From Paludibacteraceae bacterium (GTDB lineage: Bacteria; Bacteroidota; Bacteroidia; Bacteroidales; Paludibacteraceae), in NCBI GenBank assembly GCA_017447875.1, contig JAFSMP010000016.1, forward strand, positions 1 to 51,142: 51,142 nt of DNA, given 5' to 3'. Numbering within the stretch: the first letter of the stretch is position 1; each line of letters opens with the position of its first letter. The notes beneath the pieces are model-generated. The model saw nothing but the letters and a program-made list of their open reading frames with translations, was not told the DNA's origin and did no database searches. A program made the position numbers and the translations under genes. This document shows positions 23,245-32,315 of the stretch, piece after piece.

Positions 23245-24465
23245 TTAGAAGAGTTTTAGTTGGCGGTCCTGGAAGATTTTGTACCCTACTTCGCAGTTAA
23301 TACACTCGTGGTGCTGGCAGTAGTTCTGGTAGAGGTGTAACAGCGCTTGCGTGTCGGCTGCATTGCAGATCGTTTGACCCAACACGCGCCATTGGCGGAT
23401 GATGGTGTTGTTCTCCGCAGTAATACGTTCCATGAGTGCCATTACCGCCTCCGCCTCAGCCGGTTTGTTCTTATGCAACGCGTACGCGTATTTATACGGT
23501 ATCACGGTGTTGATCAACAGAATGTCGATGCTGCTACGGCCCATCTTATCGACGGTAAACAAGGCTTCCAGTTCCTTCAGATCATCCGTATCCAGAATCT
23601 TACTCAGCAGGTTCTCCGATTGGTATAGCAGTAGTGCAAACTGGCGAATACGCAGTTCCGGACTGTTCTGCGGTCGCATACGCGCATGTTTCCATATAGA
23701 AGGGTCCATGGGACTTAATCCGAACTTAGTGTGTAAGAAATCGTATTCTTTCTGCATCGCCGGATCGTCGATCAAACCGGCTTGACCAAGTAGCAATGCG
23801 GTCAGTTGGAACAGGTTGTTGCGGTGTTTCTGCAGATACGAAAGCGGGGTGTTGATGGCCAGTTGTTCGAAAGGCAGACTGTTGGTATGAAAACCGAAGT
23901 TACGTGCCAGCGAGATATACAGCGCATGTTCCCAACTGCCTTTGGTGATCTCCAGCAGCCGCGTGATGGATGCCCGTTTGCATTCCAGGCGTTTACGTAA
24001 CAGGGTGCGTCGCCATCCTTCGGTCAGTAGCTGCGGATCATGGATCAACTGTTCTGCGCAGCCTATCCGACCGATTGCACTGTCCATCTGTTGTGCCGCT
24101 TCGAACAAGGCACTGAGGTAGTCCTTGTCACTCGGATATTGGAGCTCGCACTGCGGGATCAGTTCCCCGCGGGAGTTATAGATGGGTTTGTCGGCCGTCC
24201 GCACCACATGCAGGATGACCGAATCATAGGCCTTATCCAGGTGATGATGATGCTTGGTCCAATCGGATGCATTCACATGAATCTCGATGTTCCCTACCCA
24301 CTCTTTTCCGTCGATGCGTATGTGCGCATGGCTGTAGTCTGGACCGGCATCACGGTTATGCTCCCCCACAGACAGGATCTCTACTTTCCGTCCATCGGTC
24401 GTCTGCTGCTCCAATCCTGCCCACAGACACCGTTCCCATATGTAATGCAGTACTATTTCAGGCAT
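23245..24465 (-). CDS. DUF2851 family protein
   Basis: This 406-residue protein belongs to DUF2851, a Bacteroidota family of unknown function. The diagnostic N-terminal block is clear: 'LHYIWERCLWAGLEQQTTDG', 'SVGEHNRDAGPDYSHAHIRI', 'WVGNIEIHVNASDWTKHHHH' and 'AYDSVILHVVRTADKP'. The pattern of conserved N/D/H/E residues in this block suggests a metal-dependent or nuclease-like active site, which is inference. The C-terminal 250 residues are helical and end in a Cys-rich stretch (CQHHECINCEVGYKIFQ), another family hallmark. It precedes prmA by 1 nt. The 141-nt AT-rich gap upstream has no clear -7/-33 promoter. Confidence 0.85.
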   Translation of the reverse strand: MPEIVLHYIWERCLWAGLEQQTTDGRKVEILSVGEHNRDAGPDYSHAHIRIDGKEWVGNIEIHVNASDWTKHHHHLDKAYDSVILHVVRTADKPIYNSRGELIPQCELQYPSDKDYLSALFEAAQQMDSAIGRIGCAEQLIHDPQLLTEGWRRTLLRKRLECKRASITRLLEITKGSWEHALYISLARNFGFHTNSLPFEQLAINTPLSYLQKHRNNLFQLTALLLGQAGLIDDPAMQKEYDFLHTKFGLSPMDPSIWKHARMRPQNSPELRIRQFALLLYQSENLLSKILDTDDLKELEALFTVDKMGRSSIDILLINTVIPYKYAYALHKNKPAEAEAVMALMERITAENNTIIRQWRVLGQTICNAADTQALLHLYQNYCQHHECINCEVGYKIFQDRQLKLF

Positions 24466-24606
24466 AACTTGCTTTCACTAAAGAAAAATATAATTATTGA
24501 TTTTATTTCATCGAATCTTTATTTCCAAATTGCTCTTATAAATAAATTTAACGATCAATTTTCAAATAAATCTTCCGATTTTTGGCAAAATCTAAATCAA
24601 TAATTA

Positions 24607-25569
24607 TCAAAAATAATCTTCAATTCTCAATACTATCGGTAAATGGTCCGAATAGCCGTTTTGGTAATGAAATCCGTTATATGTTCGTTTGGGTTTGAGT
24701 CCCAAGTATTTCTCATCGGGTTCTTGTATCCATTCCGCGTCATACACCTCTGCCTGCGACACACTGTCGATAGCCGGAGACACATAGAAATGGTCTAAAA
24801 ATGTCCATCGTCCTTGATATTTGTGGGTACCGGATTGGTCATTGGTCATTGGTCGTTTGTCATTGGTCCATTTATCCTTTAATCCTTTCACCTTCAAATC
24901 CCCGCTGTTCATATCCCCCATGACGATGATTTTTGCGTCTGGATAGGTAGCGTACACACTGTCTATTGCCCGTTCCAAGACCTGTTTGGCTGCCTCTCGT
25001 TTCCACTCACTCTCTGCTTTTCCGCCCCGCTGACTCGGTAGATGGCAAACAAAGAAATGAATCGTGTCCTGCTTGTCTATCTGTGCGCAGACATATAGTA
25101 TGTCACGCGTTGTTTGAGGGTTTGACGTAGTTTGAGACAGTTTGACGGGAATGGCTCTCGTTTGTATCGTATCCACCCTACTCTTCTTATACATCAGCGC
25201 CACATCGATCCCTCGTAGGTCGGGACTCTCGTAATGCACGAAATCATACTCATTGCGCCGCAGCGTATAACATAATCGCTTGACACACAGGGCGTTCTCT
25301 ACTTCTTGCAGTCCGACTACATCTACCCCATCCCACTCACCGATGTTCGTCAGCACCCGCGCGATGTTATCCACTTTCTTATAGTACCGCGTGTAACTCC
25401 AATGCCTTTCTCCGTCTGCTGTCCACTCGATATCATCCTTCAGACTATCGTGCGCCGGATGAAACAAGTTCTCGACGTTGTAACTCACAATATGCAAAGG
25501 TGCGGACTTAAGGGACAAATGCCCCGAAAGTCCTGCACATAAAAGCAATATGATGAGTTCACGTTTCAT
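24607..25569 (-). CDS. Secreted endonuclease/exonuclease/phosphatase-fold protein
   Basis: This 320-residue protein has a signal peptide (about 1-22) and the complete EEP active-site series: 'VSYNVENLF', 'GLQEVENALCVKRL', 'VCHLPSQRGG', 'KIIVMGDMNS', 'TFLDHFYVSP' and 'YSDHLPIVL'. It could be an extracytoplasmic nuclease or phosphatase; the substrate is unknown. Between 'GDMNS' and 'GTHKYQGRW' relatives have a short loop, whereas here 'LKVKGLKDKWTNDKRPMTND' (and flanks) is encoded by short tandem repeats. The start overlaps the 4-TM protein gene by ATGA, placing it third in an operon that begins with an ECF sigma factor. Confidence 0.85.
   Translation of the reverse strand: MKRELIILLLCAGLSGHLSLKSAPLHIVSYNVENLFHPAHDSLKDDIEWTADGERHWSYTRYYKKVDNIARVLTNIGEWDGVDVVGLQEVENALCVKRLCYTLRRNEYDFVHYESPDLRGIDVALMYKKSRVDTIQTRAIPVKLSQTTSNPQTTRDILYVCAQIDKQDTIHFFVCHLPSQRGGKAESEWKREAAKQVLERAIDSVYATYPDAKIIVMGDMNSGDLKVKGLKDKWTNDKRPMTNDQSGTHKYQGRWTFLDHFYVSPAIDSVSQAEVYDAEWIQEPDEKYLGLKPKRTYNGFHYQNGYSDHLPIVLRIEDYF
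24834..24895. repeat. In-frame short tandem repeat in the EEP-fold gene
   Basis: ATTGGTC units (coding strand AATGACC) followed by weaker TTTATCC/TTTCACC units encode 'KWTNDKRPMTNDQ' and the residues preceding it, close to the catalytic GDMN motif. Confidence 0.75.
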
Positions 25570-26393
25570 CCTTCCATTTTGCGGATAATCCTATCACATG
25601 TGTGGCGTATATAGAATATTTTACCCCAATCGAGATAACGGACAGCCGTGTATTGCGTCAGCGATGTGAACTGGATGAACTCTGCGGCGGACAGCAATGT
25701 CGGTACGGCAATCAGCACGATCTTCCATCCTAATGTTAGGTCTTCATAGAACTCTAATATAATCGGCATAACGAATGCAATCAGCATCATGATGACAGCA
25801 CAACTGATCATATGTGTCTTTCTCACTTTCCGCATCTGTTCTGTAAGTGTACTGATGTTCTCGCGTATCTTGCCGCGTTTGAGATATCGTATATGGAAGA
25901 CTTGCGTGATGGCAACCGTAATGAAAATGAACGTAATCAGTATATTCAGCACAAGCATCCAACCGGTATAAATGGCTTCTTTTACCCCGTCCATTGCTTT
26001 TTGCCATTTTTCAGGGTCATTTTGCTTTAGCTCTTTCGCCCAATCTATTTTCTCTTGGAAAAACTGACGATCTTTATTTATCTGTTCTAATTTTTCAGGC
26101 GATATTTTGGTACTGTCTATCTTTATTGTCATGTTTTTTTCGCAATATTCCATCACTTGGTCGAAATGATTGAGACTATAGTAATAAAGTCCGTAGAAAC
26201 CGTCAAAAATGACCATTGCCACGATAGCGAGTACCAGCCAGAACACAGATACTGCTTTAATCGAACTTACCCGCATATGCGGAATACGCGCCAGTTGCTT
26301 ATCATCCAATATCGTTTGGTTATCCAGTTTCTGATGTAATAAACCTAATTGTTCCTGCATTTCTTGCAGGTCGTTTGTTATATTCTTTTCCAT
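25566..26393 (-). CDS. Four-helix membrane protein linked to an ECF sigma factor
   Basis: I do not recognise this 275-residue protein. A predicted coiled coil (residues about 8-35) precedes hydrophobic segments near 48-72, 143-165, 195-215 and 222-242; a charged, mostly helical loop of about 65 residues lies between the first two. It begins 3 nt after the stop of an ECF sigma factor and overlaps the EEP gene, so all three are expressed together. Membrane proteins in this position often act as anti-sigma factors, but no known anti-sigma domain (zinc finger, RskA) is visible, so this role is only inferred. Confidence 0.65.
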   Translation of the reverse strand: MEKNITNDLQEMQEQLGLLHQKLDNQTILDDKQLARIPHMRVSSIKAVSVFWLVLAIVAMVIFDGFYGLYYYSLNHFDQVMEYCEKNMTIKIDSTKISPEKLEQINKDRQFFQEKIDWAKELKQNDPEKWQKAMDGVKEAIYTGWMLVLNILITFIFITVAITQVFHIRYLKRGKIRENISTLTEQMRKVRKTHMISCAVIMMLIAFVMPIILEFYEDLTLGWKIVLIAVPTLLSAAEFIQFTSLTQYTAVRYLDWGKIFYIRHTCDRIIRKMEG

Positions 26394-26396
26394 AAT

Positions 26397-26873
26397 TCAA
26401 TGCATTTGTTTGAGTTGTTCTTTGATTCGTACAAGGCGGACGGATACATTCTTTACTGTTATGCCCACTATCTCCGCGATTTCATCATAAGGGAGATTTT
26501 CGAGCCAAAGCAGTACAATAGCTCTGTCCAGATAGTTGAGACGGTTGATTCGCTCATAGAGCTGCTTAATCTGTTTCGTCTCGTTGTCCTTTTCAGCAAA
26601 CAGGTCAATGTCCATTGTCAGACGGAGACCTGTCTCCTGCCGCTTTTTCTTTTTTTCGTAGGCAAGGCACGTATTAAAGGCAATGCGGTATACCCATGTA
26701 CCTGCTTTCGCTTCATGCCGGAAATGGTCCATGCCTTGCCAGAGGTTGATGAGCACATCCTGAAACAGGTCTGCCACCTCCTCTTTGTCATTAGAAAACA
26801 GGAAACATACCGTGTAAATGTTCTTCTTCTGTTCTCTAACCAGAATGTTGAATTGTTTTTCTTTTTCAGTCAT
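26397..26873 (-). CDS. ECF-type RNA polymerase sigma factor
   Basis: This is a 158-residue extracytoplasmic-function sigma factor that recruits RNA polymerase to its own promoter class. Region 2 contains 'EVADLFQDVLINLWQGMDHF' and 'AKAGTWVYRIAFNTCLAYEK', and region 4 the HTH 'YDEIAEIVGITVKNVSVRLV'. There is no signal-sensing extension. The gene is first in an operon with a membrane protein and a secreted EEP protein. No standard TTG-TAnnTTTG promoter is seen in the 74 nt upstream, which would fit autoregulation from an ECF promoter, although that is not shown. Confidence 0.9.
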   Translation of the reverse strand: MTEKEKQFNILVREQKKNIYTVCFLFSNDKEEVADLFQDVLINLWQGMDHFRHEAKAGTWVYRIAFNTCLAYEKKKKRQETGLRLTMDIDLFAEKDNETKQIKQLYERINRLNYLDRAIVLLWLENLPYDEIAEIVGITVKNVSVRLVRIKEQLKQMH

Positions 26874-26947
26874 TGGTGTAAAAGTTTTGATTCACCTCTT
26901 TAGATAACAACAATACCCCAAAAACTACAAAGAATTATGGAAAAATT

Positions 26948-28147
26948 TTATGAAAGCATCATTTGTGCGCGTTTTAACGCCGCAATAAACGCATCTACGT
27001 CCGCTTTATCGTTATACAAACCGAATGAAACCCGCACCGTGCCGGGTACACCGATCGTATCGATGAGCGGTTCCGCACAATGGTGACCGGTTCGTACCGC
27101 CACGCCCTGTTGGTCCAACAACGTACCCACATCAAACGGATGCACCTCACCCACATTAAAACTGATGACGCCTGCTTTGGATTGTCCTGCAGCGTACACG
27201 GTACACCCTAAATCTAATAACTGCTGTTCGCAGTACTCCGTCAACTCCCGTTCGTGGGCTTCGATAGCTTCCCAACCGATCGAATTGATATAGTCAGTAG
27301 CGGTCTTCAGTGCCCAACTGCCCACGAAATTGGGTGTACCGGCTTCGAACTTATACGGCAGTTCATTGTAGGTCGTTCCTTCCCACCGTACATGCTCAAT
27401 CATCTCTCCCCCACCCTCGTGAGGCGGCAGTTTCTCAAGCCATTCCCGTTTGCCGTACAGCACACCGATTCCTGTCGGTCCGTATAGCTTATGTCCGGAG
27501 AAAACCAGAAAATCGCAGTCGAGTGTCTGCACGTTCACCTGCATATGCGGTACACTCTGTGCCCCGTCGATACAAACCGGTATATTGCGTGCATGTGCCA
27601 ATTGGATAATCTCTTCTATGGGTTGAATCGTACCTAACACATTGCTCACATGCGCTACGCTCACCAGTTTCGTCTTATCGCTCAGCATGCCCGCAAACGC
27701 CTCCATATCCAGCGTCAGGTCTGCCCGCAAAGGTATATGCCGCAGCACCGCTTTCTTGCGTGCGCAGAGCATCTGCCACGGCACAATATTCGAGTGGTGC
27801 TCCAATCCGCTGACGATGATCTCATCGCCTTCATAGATATAGGCTTCTCCATAGGAGAAAGCGAGCGCGTTCAGACTATCTGTCGTTCCCTTAGTAAACA
27901 CGATTTCATCGCTGCTCTTCGCCCCGATGAAATTCGCCACAGCTTTCCGTGCATCCTCGTGATGCTGCGTGGCCACCTGACTCAGGTGATGCACACCGCG
28001 GTGGATATTACTATTCCAATGCGTATACGCCTCCACGATCGCGTCAATCACCGGTTGAGGCTTCTGGCTCGTTGCCGCATTATCCAAGTACACCAACTCC
28101 CGTTCGTGCACCTGCTCTTTCAATATCGCAAAATCTTCTCTGTTCAT
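26948..28147 (-). CDS. sufS: SufS-family cysteine desulfurase
   Basis: This PLP enzyme takes sulfur from cysteine for Fe-S cluster assembly. I use the ATG at 28147 ('MNREDFAILKEQVHERELVY'), which overlaps the upstream aminotransferase stop by ATGA; the frame stays open further upstream. Landmarks are 'YLDNAATSQKPQ', 'SGLEHHSNIVPW', 'CIDGAQSVPH', the PLP lysine in 'FSGHKLYGPTGIGVLYGK', 'FEAGTPN' and the persulfide cysteine in 'RTGHHCAEPL'. At 399 residues the length is typical of group II enzymes. The sufBCD genes are not in the window, so it is separated from them here; it is last in a five-gene operon. Confidence 0.9.
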   Translation of the reverse strand: MNREDFAILKEQVHERELVYLDNAATSQKPQPVIDAIVEAYTHWNSNIHRGVHHLSQVATQHHEDARKAVANFIGAKSSDEIVFTKGTTDSLNALAFSYGEAYIYEGDEIIVSGLEHHSNIVPWQMLCARKKAVLRHIPLRADLTLDMEAFAGMLSDKTKLVSVAHVSNVLGTIQPIEEIIQLAHARNIPVCIDGAQSVPHMQVNVQTLDCDFLVFSGHKLYGPTGIGVLYGKREWLEKLPPHEGGGEMIEHVRWEGTTYNELPYKFEAGTPNFVGSWALKTATDYINSIGWEAIEAHERELTEYCEQQLLDLGCTVYAAGQSKAGVISFNVGEVHPFDVGTLLDQQGVAVRTGHHCAEPLIDTIGVPGTVRVSFGLYNDKADVDAFIAALKRAQMMLS

Positions 28148-29310
28148 CGTTCTTGGATAGCTTTTTGGATGCGGCGCATGGCCTCTTCTATCTCCTGCGT
28201 GGAGATGGCGTACGACAGACGGATGCACTCCGGACAACCGAACGCGGAACCGGAGACAACCGCTACGTGTGCCTTGTCCAGCAGCATCGCTGCTACCTCA
28301 TCTCCGGAACCGATTGCACTCACGTCAGGGAAGAGATAGAATGCTCCTTGCGGCGGGGCAAACCGGAATCCCGGAACCGCTGCTGCCAATTCACAGATCA
28401 ACGCTCTGCGGGCCGCAAACACATTTCGCATCTGCTCCACGCACCCCTGCGAACCCGTCAAAGCAGCCTCAGCGGCTTTCTGCGCGATGGTCGTGGCGCA
28501 GGTGAGTTGCTGTCCTTGCAGACGCGTACAGGCCTCTATAATTGCCTTGTTCTTCGTCAGTAACCACCCTATCCGGTAACCCGTCATCGCAAAGGCCTTG
28601 CTCACGCCGTTGATGACGATCAACCGCTCGGCCAGTTCCGGGAAAGCAGCCAGACTCAGTGCCTCGCAGTCATAGGTTAGGCACGAGTATATCTCATCGG
28701 ATAAGATCACCACTTCCGGATAGTCGCGTAGTACGGATACCAGCGCCTCCAGTTGTGCCTGACTATACACCGAACCCGTAGGGTTACTGGGTGAACAGAG
28801 AATGAGCATCCGCGTCTTGTTCGTCAACGCGGCGCGTAACTGTTCCGGCGTTAGGCAGTACCGGTCTTCGAACTGCGTCTGCACAGGTATTACTCGGCCT
28901 TCCGCTAACTTCACCATCTCCGAATAACTCACCCAACTCGGCTGCGGGATGATCACCTCATCTCCGGGATTGACGACCGTCTGGATCGCATTGTAGATCG
29001 CCATTTTCGCACCTACACTCACGATTGTGTCTGCAGCCTCCCATGCTATCTGATTGCCCGCTGCGTGGTTATGATACGCCGCTACCGCTGCACGTAGGGT
29101 TGGCAGACCTGCCACAGGACCGTAATGCGACCAGTGGTTATCTATCGCTTGTTGTGCCGCCTGACGCACATGTTCCGGTGTATCCATGTCGGGTTCACCC
29201 AGCGACATACTGATCACATCAATCCCTGCCGCCTGCATCGCTTTCGCACGTGCCGCCGTCGCCAGACTCTGCGATGCCGCTATGTTCTGTACTCGTTTAG
29301 AAATCTGCAT
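28144..29310 (-). CDS. Class I/II pyridoxal-phosphate aminotransferase (aspartate aminotransferase-like)
   Basis: This 388-residue fold-type I aminotransferase probably uses aspartate or a related amino acid. Landmarks are 'SMSLGEPDMDTPEHVRQA', 'SHYGPVAGLPTLRAAVA', 'PSNPTGSVYSQAQLEAL', 'VILSDEIYSCLTY', the Schiff-base lysine in 'NGVSKAFAMTGYRIGW' and the carboxylate-binding arginine in 'ECIRLSYAIS'. The substrate cannot be fixed from sequence. It starts one base after the gldB stop and overlaps sufS by ATGA, so it is translationally coupled on both sides; the grouping with gldB is probably organisational rather than functional. Confidence 0.9.
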   Translation of the reverse strand: MQISKRVQNIAASQSLATAARAKAMQAAGIDVISMSLGEPDMDTPEHVRQAAQQAIDNHWSHYGPVAGLPTLRAAVAAYHNHAAGNQIAWEAADTIVSVGAKMAIYNAIQTVVNPGDEVIIPQPSWVSYSEMVKLAEGRVIPVQTQFEDRYCLTPEQLRAALTNKTRMLILCSPSNPTGSVYSQAQLEALVSVLRDYPEVVILSDEIYSCLTYDCEALSLAAFPELAERLIVINGVSKAFAMTGYRIGWLLTKNKAIIEACTRLQGQQLTCATTIAQKAAEAALTGSQGCVEQMRNVFAARRALICELAAAVPGFRFAPPQGAFYLFPDVSAIGSGDEVAAMLLDKAHVAVVSGSAFGCPECIRLSYAISTQEIEEAMRRIQKAIQER

Positions 29311-29311
29311 A

Positions 29312-30313
29312 TTATGGTTTATAATAACTATCTTCTAAGATTTTCTGTGCATCGGGTTCTGCCATGAGTTGCTGCAGCGTCACGTTCTCATTATGCTCCA
29401 TGTAACTCTGCGCAATCCGCCAGCCGAGCCATATGCCCAGACGTCCCGGGCTGTCCTGCGATATTTCCGAGGTGAACGGACCGTCATTGAGGTAGTTGGT
29501 CAGCACCAGACTCTCGGTCTTAAACAGGTCCCGCTTATCCATCACCAGATGCCATATCGCCCGTTCGTTTTGTATGCACCAATCCCATTGTGCCTTCGTC
29601 CATCCCATGATCTCATAACCCGGTAGATTATCGAAGATTTGCGCCGTCAGGTACATAATCTTACCGCGGTACAACATCTGGTCCAGCAACCGGCTCTTGG
29701 TGCTGGTATAGGGTAGGGTGCGGAACAAGTACGCACTGATCACATCCACCGGGATACACTCCTTGCGCATCGTCTGTTTCTGGTACTCATACACCACGCG
29801 GTTGTAATACTCGTAGTCGCTACCGAGGTACATATCCCCACCGATACCGATCAGTTCGTCCCCAAAATAGATAGGTGTCTGAAAACCCGAAACGAAGAGA
29901 TAGAGAGTAGGGATTTCCGTCTCCGGATACAAGTATACGATACGTGTAAATGCCTTATTAATAGCCTTTTGTAAGTCGCTAATGTCCGCAAACACCTCCC
30001 GTTCCCGTTGGTTCGTCGCCTTGAACCCGTAGAGCGTATCGTTCAGGAAAGCCGGTAACTGTTGCTCCAGGTACGCTGTGTCTTCCGACGGAATACCCAG
30101 TATATCTTCCACCCAAAGCGGCATAAACACCGGATAGGTCTCGTACAGCACCCGTATATCTTGTTCCACCGTCGCTTCGTGTACGTTCAGCAATGCATTG
30201 TCAAACCGCACGATCTCTATCTGCTGCGGCTCCATTTCCTTTGGGAAATATGTTCTTCCTTTATCACATCCGCAGAGTAAAACAAGACACGCTATGTATA
30301 TATATTTTTTCAT
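29312..30313 (-). CDS. gldB: GldB-like gliding motility/type IX secretion-associated lipoprotein
   Basis: GldB is a lipoprotein needed for gliding in Flavobacterium and conserved in non-gliding Bacteroidales. The N-terminus '[14 protein letters not shown]' is a lipobox with the acylated Cys near residue 16. Family features follow: '[12 protein letters not shown]', '[17 protein letters not shown]', '[20 protein letters not shown]', 'YLGSDYEYY' and near the end '[19 protein letters not shown]'. The fold resembles zinc-peptidase-like DUF2268 proteins but a complete HExxH is not seen. It overlaps lolD by ATGA. Together with gldH at 49291 it supports a lineage with type IX secretion. Confidence 0.85.
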   Translation of the reverse strand: MKKYIYIACLVLLCGCDKGRTYFPKEMEPQQIEIVRFDNALLNVHEATVEQDIRVLYETYPVFMPLWVEDILGIPSEDTAYLEQQLPAFLNDTLYGFKATNQREREVFADISDLQKAINKAFTRIVYLYPETEIPTLYLFVSGFQTPIYFGDELIGIGGDMYLGSDYEYYNRVVYEYQKQTMRKECIPVDVISAYLFRTLPYTSTKSRLLDQMLYRGKIMYLTAQIFDNLPGYEIMGWTKAQWDWCIQNERAIWHLVMDKRDLFKTESLVLTNYLNDGPFTSEISQDSPGRLGIWLGWRIAQSYMEHNENVTLQQLMAEPDAQKILEDSYYKP

Positions 30314-30960
30314 TCGATGATACCGTCTTTGATTTCGATGACTCTGTCTGCGATATTCGCCAATTCCTTATCGTGCGTCACGAGTAAGATTGTCTGCCCG
30401 TATTGCGCCCGTAACTTCAGCAGCAACTCGCTCAACTCCTTCTTGTTCTGGGTATCCAGACTACCCGTCGGTTCATCGGCCAGGATGATATCCGGACTCA
30501 TCATCAGTGCTCTTGCGGCCGCTACCCGCTGTTTCTCTCCTCCGGAGAGTTCGTTGGGTTTGTGATCCATGCGGTCACCCAGCCCCAAGTCCTGCAACAG
30601 CTTCTCCGCACGCGGCTTGTATGTGCTCTCCTTCTCCCGTGCGATCATCGCCGGGATACACACGTTCTCCAAGGCTGTAAACTCCGGCAATAACTGATGA
30701 AACTGGAAGATGAATCCGATATGCTTATTCCGAAACGCCGCCAGTTCGCGGTCTTTCATGGTAAACACATCCGTGCCGTCAATCAGCACTTGTCCTTGGG
30801 TAGGTCTGTCGAGTGTCCCGATGATCTGGAGTAGGGTAGTTTTACCTGCTCCGGACTTACCTATAATAGCAAGAATTTCACCCTTTTGAACACTCAGGTT
30901 GACTCCCTTTAGAACTTCCAGTTCGCCGAAAGATTTATATATATTTTTAACCTCGATCAT
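30310..30960 (-). CDS. lolD: LolD-like ABC transporter ATPase
   Basis: This 216-residue ATPase belongs to the LolD/MacB group; LolD powers release of lipoproteins from the inner membrane by LolCE. All motifs are intact: Walker A '[15 protein letters not shown]', Q loop '[18 protein letters not shown]', signature '[15 protein letters not shown]', Walker B '[13 protein letters not shown]' and 'LLVTHD'. The permease partner is not in the window. It sits between an unknown secreted protein and the lipoprotein gldB, overlapping each by ATGA, which fits a role in lipoprotein handling. Confidence 0.85.
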   Translation of the reverse strand: MIEVKNIYKSFGELEVLKGVNLSVQKGEILAIIGKSGAGKTTLLQIIGTLDRPTQGQVLIDGTDVFTMKDRELAAFRNKHIGFIFQFHQLLPEFTALENVCIPAMIAREKESTYKPRAEKLLQDLGLGDRMDHKPNELSGGEKQRVAAARALMMSPDIILADEPTGSLDTQNKKELSELLLKLRAQYGQTILLVTHDKELANIADRVIEIKDGIIE

Positions 30961-32222
30961 TTTTCGATAATCGTATATCCGGTTGTTTCCACATGTTCGA
31001 TAGCCGGGAAGGAGATAGCGTCGTTGACCGGCATATAGACTTGCAGTGCGTAGCCGAAGAGGGAGGTCACGAGTTTCTTATTTGCCAGGTAATGAAACTC
31101 TTCGGAGTCACCTTGCTTGCCCAATTGTTCATTCTCGGCATCCAGTTTTGCCACATGCGCATATATCGGACGCAGTTTCTTATCACCTTCTTGTGCAATC
31201 TTAAGCCATTTGGTTGCCCATCGACGATTCCATTGGTCGATGAGTGCATTCTCTTTCTGCCGCTCTTCAGTGAACCATGCAGGGTAGGGAATATCGCTTT
31301 TTAGGTCCTTAAGGGTCAGATACCATGCGTCAATGCGTTTCCGAAGCGCCTCTTCGATCGCTTCAATCTGCTTGGCCTCAGGACTATTGTTCCACTCTTT
31401 TTCCATCTGTTGGAAAAGCACGGTGTACTCGGGAACACCTCCGGTGTAGATAGTGTTATTACCATACGCATTGATGACTTCGGTCAGGTTTTCCTGCGCT
31501 TTCATCAGTTCCTCGCTGATACGGTCGAAAGCCGGGGTACGCGGGTCATCTGGATGCACATTCGAGTCCCCATACTGCACATTCGCCGCATAGAGACGGT
31601 TGTAGAGATCCGGATGGTTGGATTTGAGGTAAGCCTCTGCTTGTTTCTCGTTCTTCTGCGCCATGTTGATGATCTTGATGTACTCCTGTTTGGACACACC
31701 CCATTTGGCTGCGAAATGTCCTGCCATGACGTCCATCATCTGTGCCTCGGACATGTTCTCCGTGATCTCACCGGACATATAGAGCGCCATCATCTCTTGC
31801 TGCGAAGGCATCAGGCCGGCATCGACGTTACTTTGGTACTGCGCCATGGCTTGCTTATTACTTGCCTGCTGTTTCTTACCTGCGGCTTGCATACGACGAT
31901 CCACATTCATGCCCTCTTTGGCATTTTGTTCCATAGCCGCATACAAGGATTTTTGGTATGGTTCATAGATCGCTCGAATCGCTTTCTCTTTCGCCTCGAT
32001 CGAATAGATCTGTTCCACGGTTGGTACAGCCGGCATCTTAGCTACCAGCTCGGATATATCCTTCGGCGTAGGACCGGCTTTCATGTCCGCAAGATCTGAA
32101 GCGGATGGGGTATAAAAAGCATTAGGCATCCATCCTTGCGTGTAATGCCAATCTTCCTCTTGTGCCATACTCGGCATGGCCAGCACTACCGCTGCCAATG
32201 CCAGGAAAAATGTACGTTTCAT
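30957..32222 (-). CDS. Secreted alpha-helical protein of unknown function
   Basis: I do not recognise this 421-residue protein. It has a clear signal peptide ([20 protein letters not shown], then QEED). The rest is rich in Met, Gln, Lys, Ala and Tyr and appears mostly helical, for example '[20 protein letters not shown]' and '[19 protein letters not shown]'; there are no membrane segments and no obvious repeats. The gene heads a five-gene operon from the promoter at 32268-32298 and overlaps lolD by ATGA. A periplasmic or surface role coupled to lipoprotein export is suggested by context only. Confidence 0.65.
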   Translation of the reverse strand: MKRTFFLALAAVVLAMPSMAQEEDWHYTQGWMPNAFYTPSASDLADMKAGPTPKDISELVAKMPAVPTVEQIYSIEAKEKAIRAIYEPYQKSLYAAMEQNAKEGMNVDRRMQAAGKKQQASNKQAMAQYQSNVDAGLMPSQQEMMALYMSGEITENMSEAQMMDVMAGHFAAKWGVSKQEYIKIINMAQKNEKQAEAYLKSNHPDLYNRLYAANVQYGDSNVHPDDPRTPAFDRISEELMKAQENLTEVINAYGNNTIYTGGVPEYTVLFQQMEKEWNNSPEAKQIEAIEEALRKRIDAWYLTLKDLKSDIPYPAWFTEERQKENALIDQWNRRWATKWLKIAQEGDKKLRPIYAHVAKLDAENEQLGKQGDSEEFHYLANKKLVTSLFGYALQVYMPVNDAISFPAIEHVETTGYTIIEK

Positions 32223-32267
32223 AATTGTAACTATTTAAATTAATGTCTTTCTCGCAATTTTGCGCTG

Positions 32268-32298
32268 CAAAATTACTGCTTTTTTTTGACTTATGCAA
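32268..32298 (-). promoter_or_regulatory. Bacteroidota-type promoter of the lolD-gldB-sufS operon
   Basis: TTG at 32298-32296, a 20-nt spacer with an A-rich sense strand and TAATTTTG at 32275-32268. Confidence 0.8.
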
Positions 32299-32315
32299 GA
32301 AAAATGGTATTTTTT

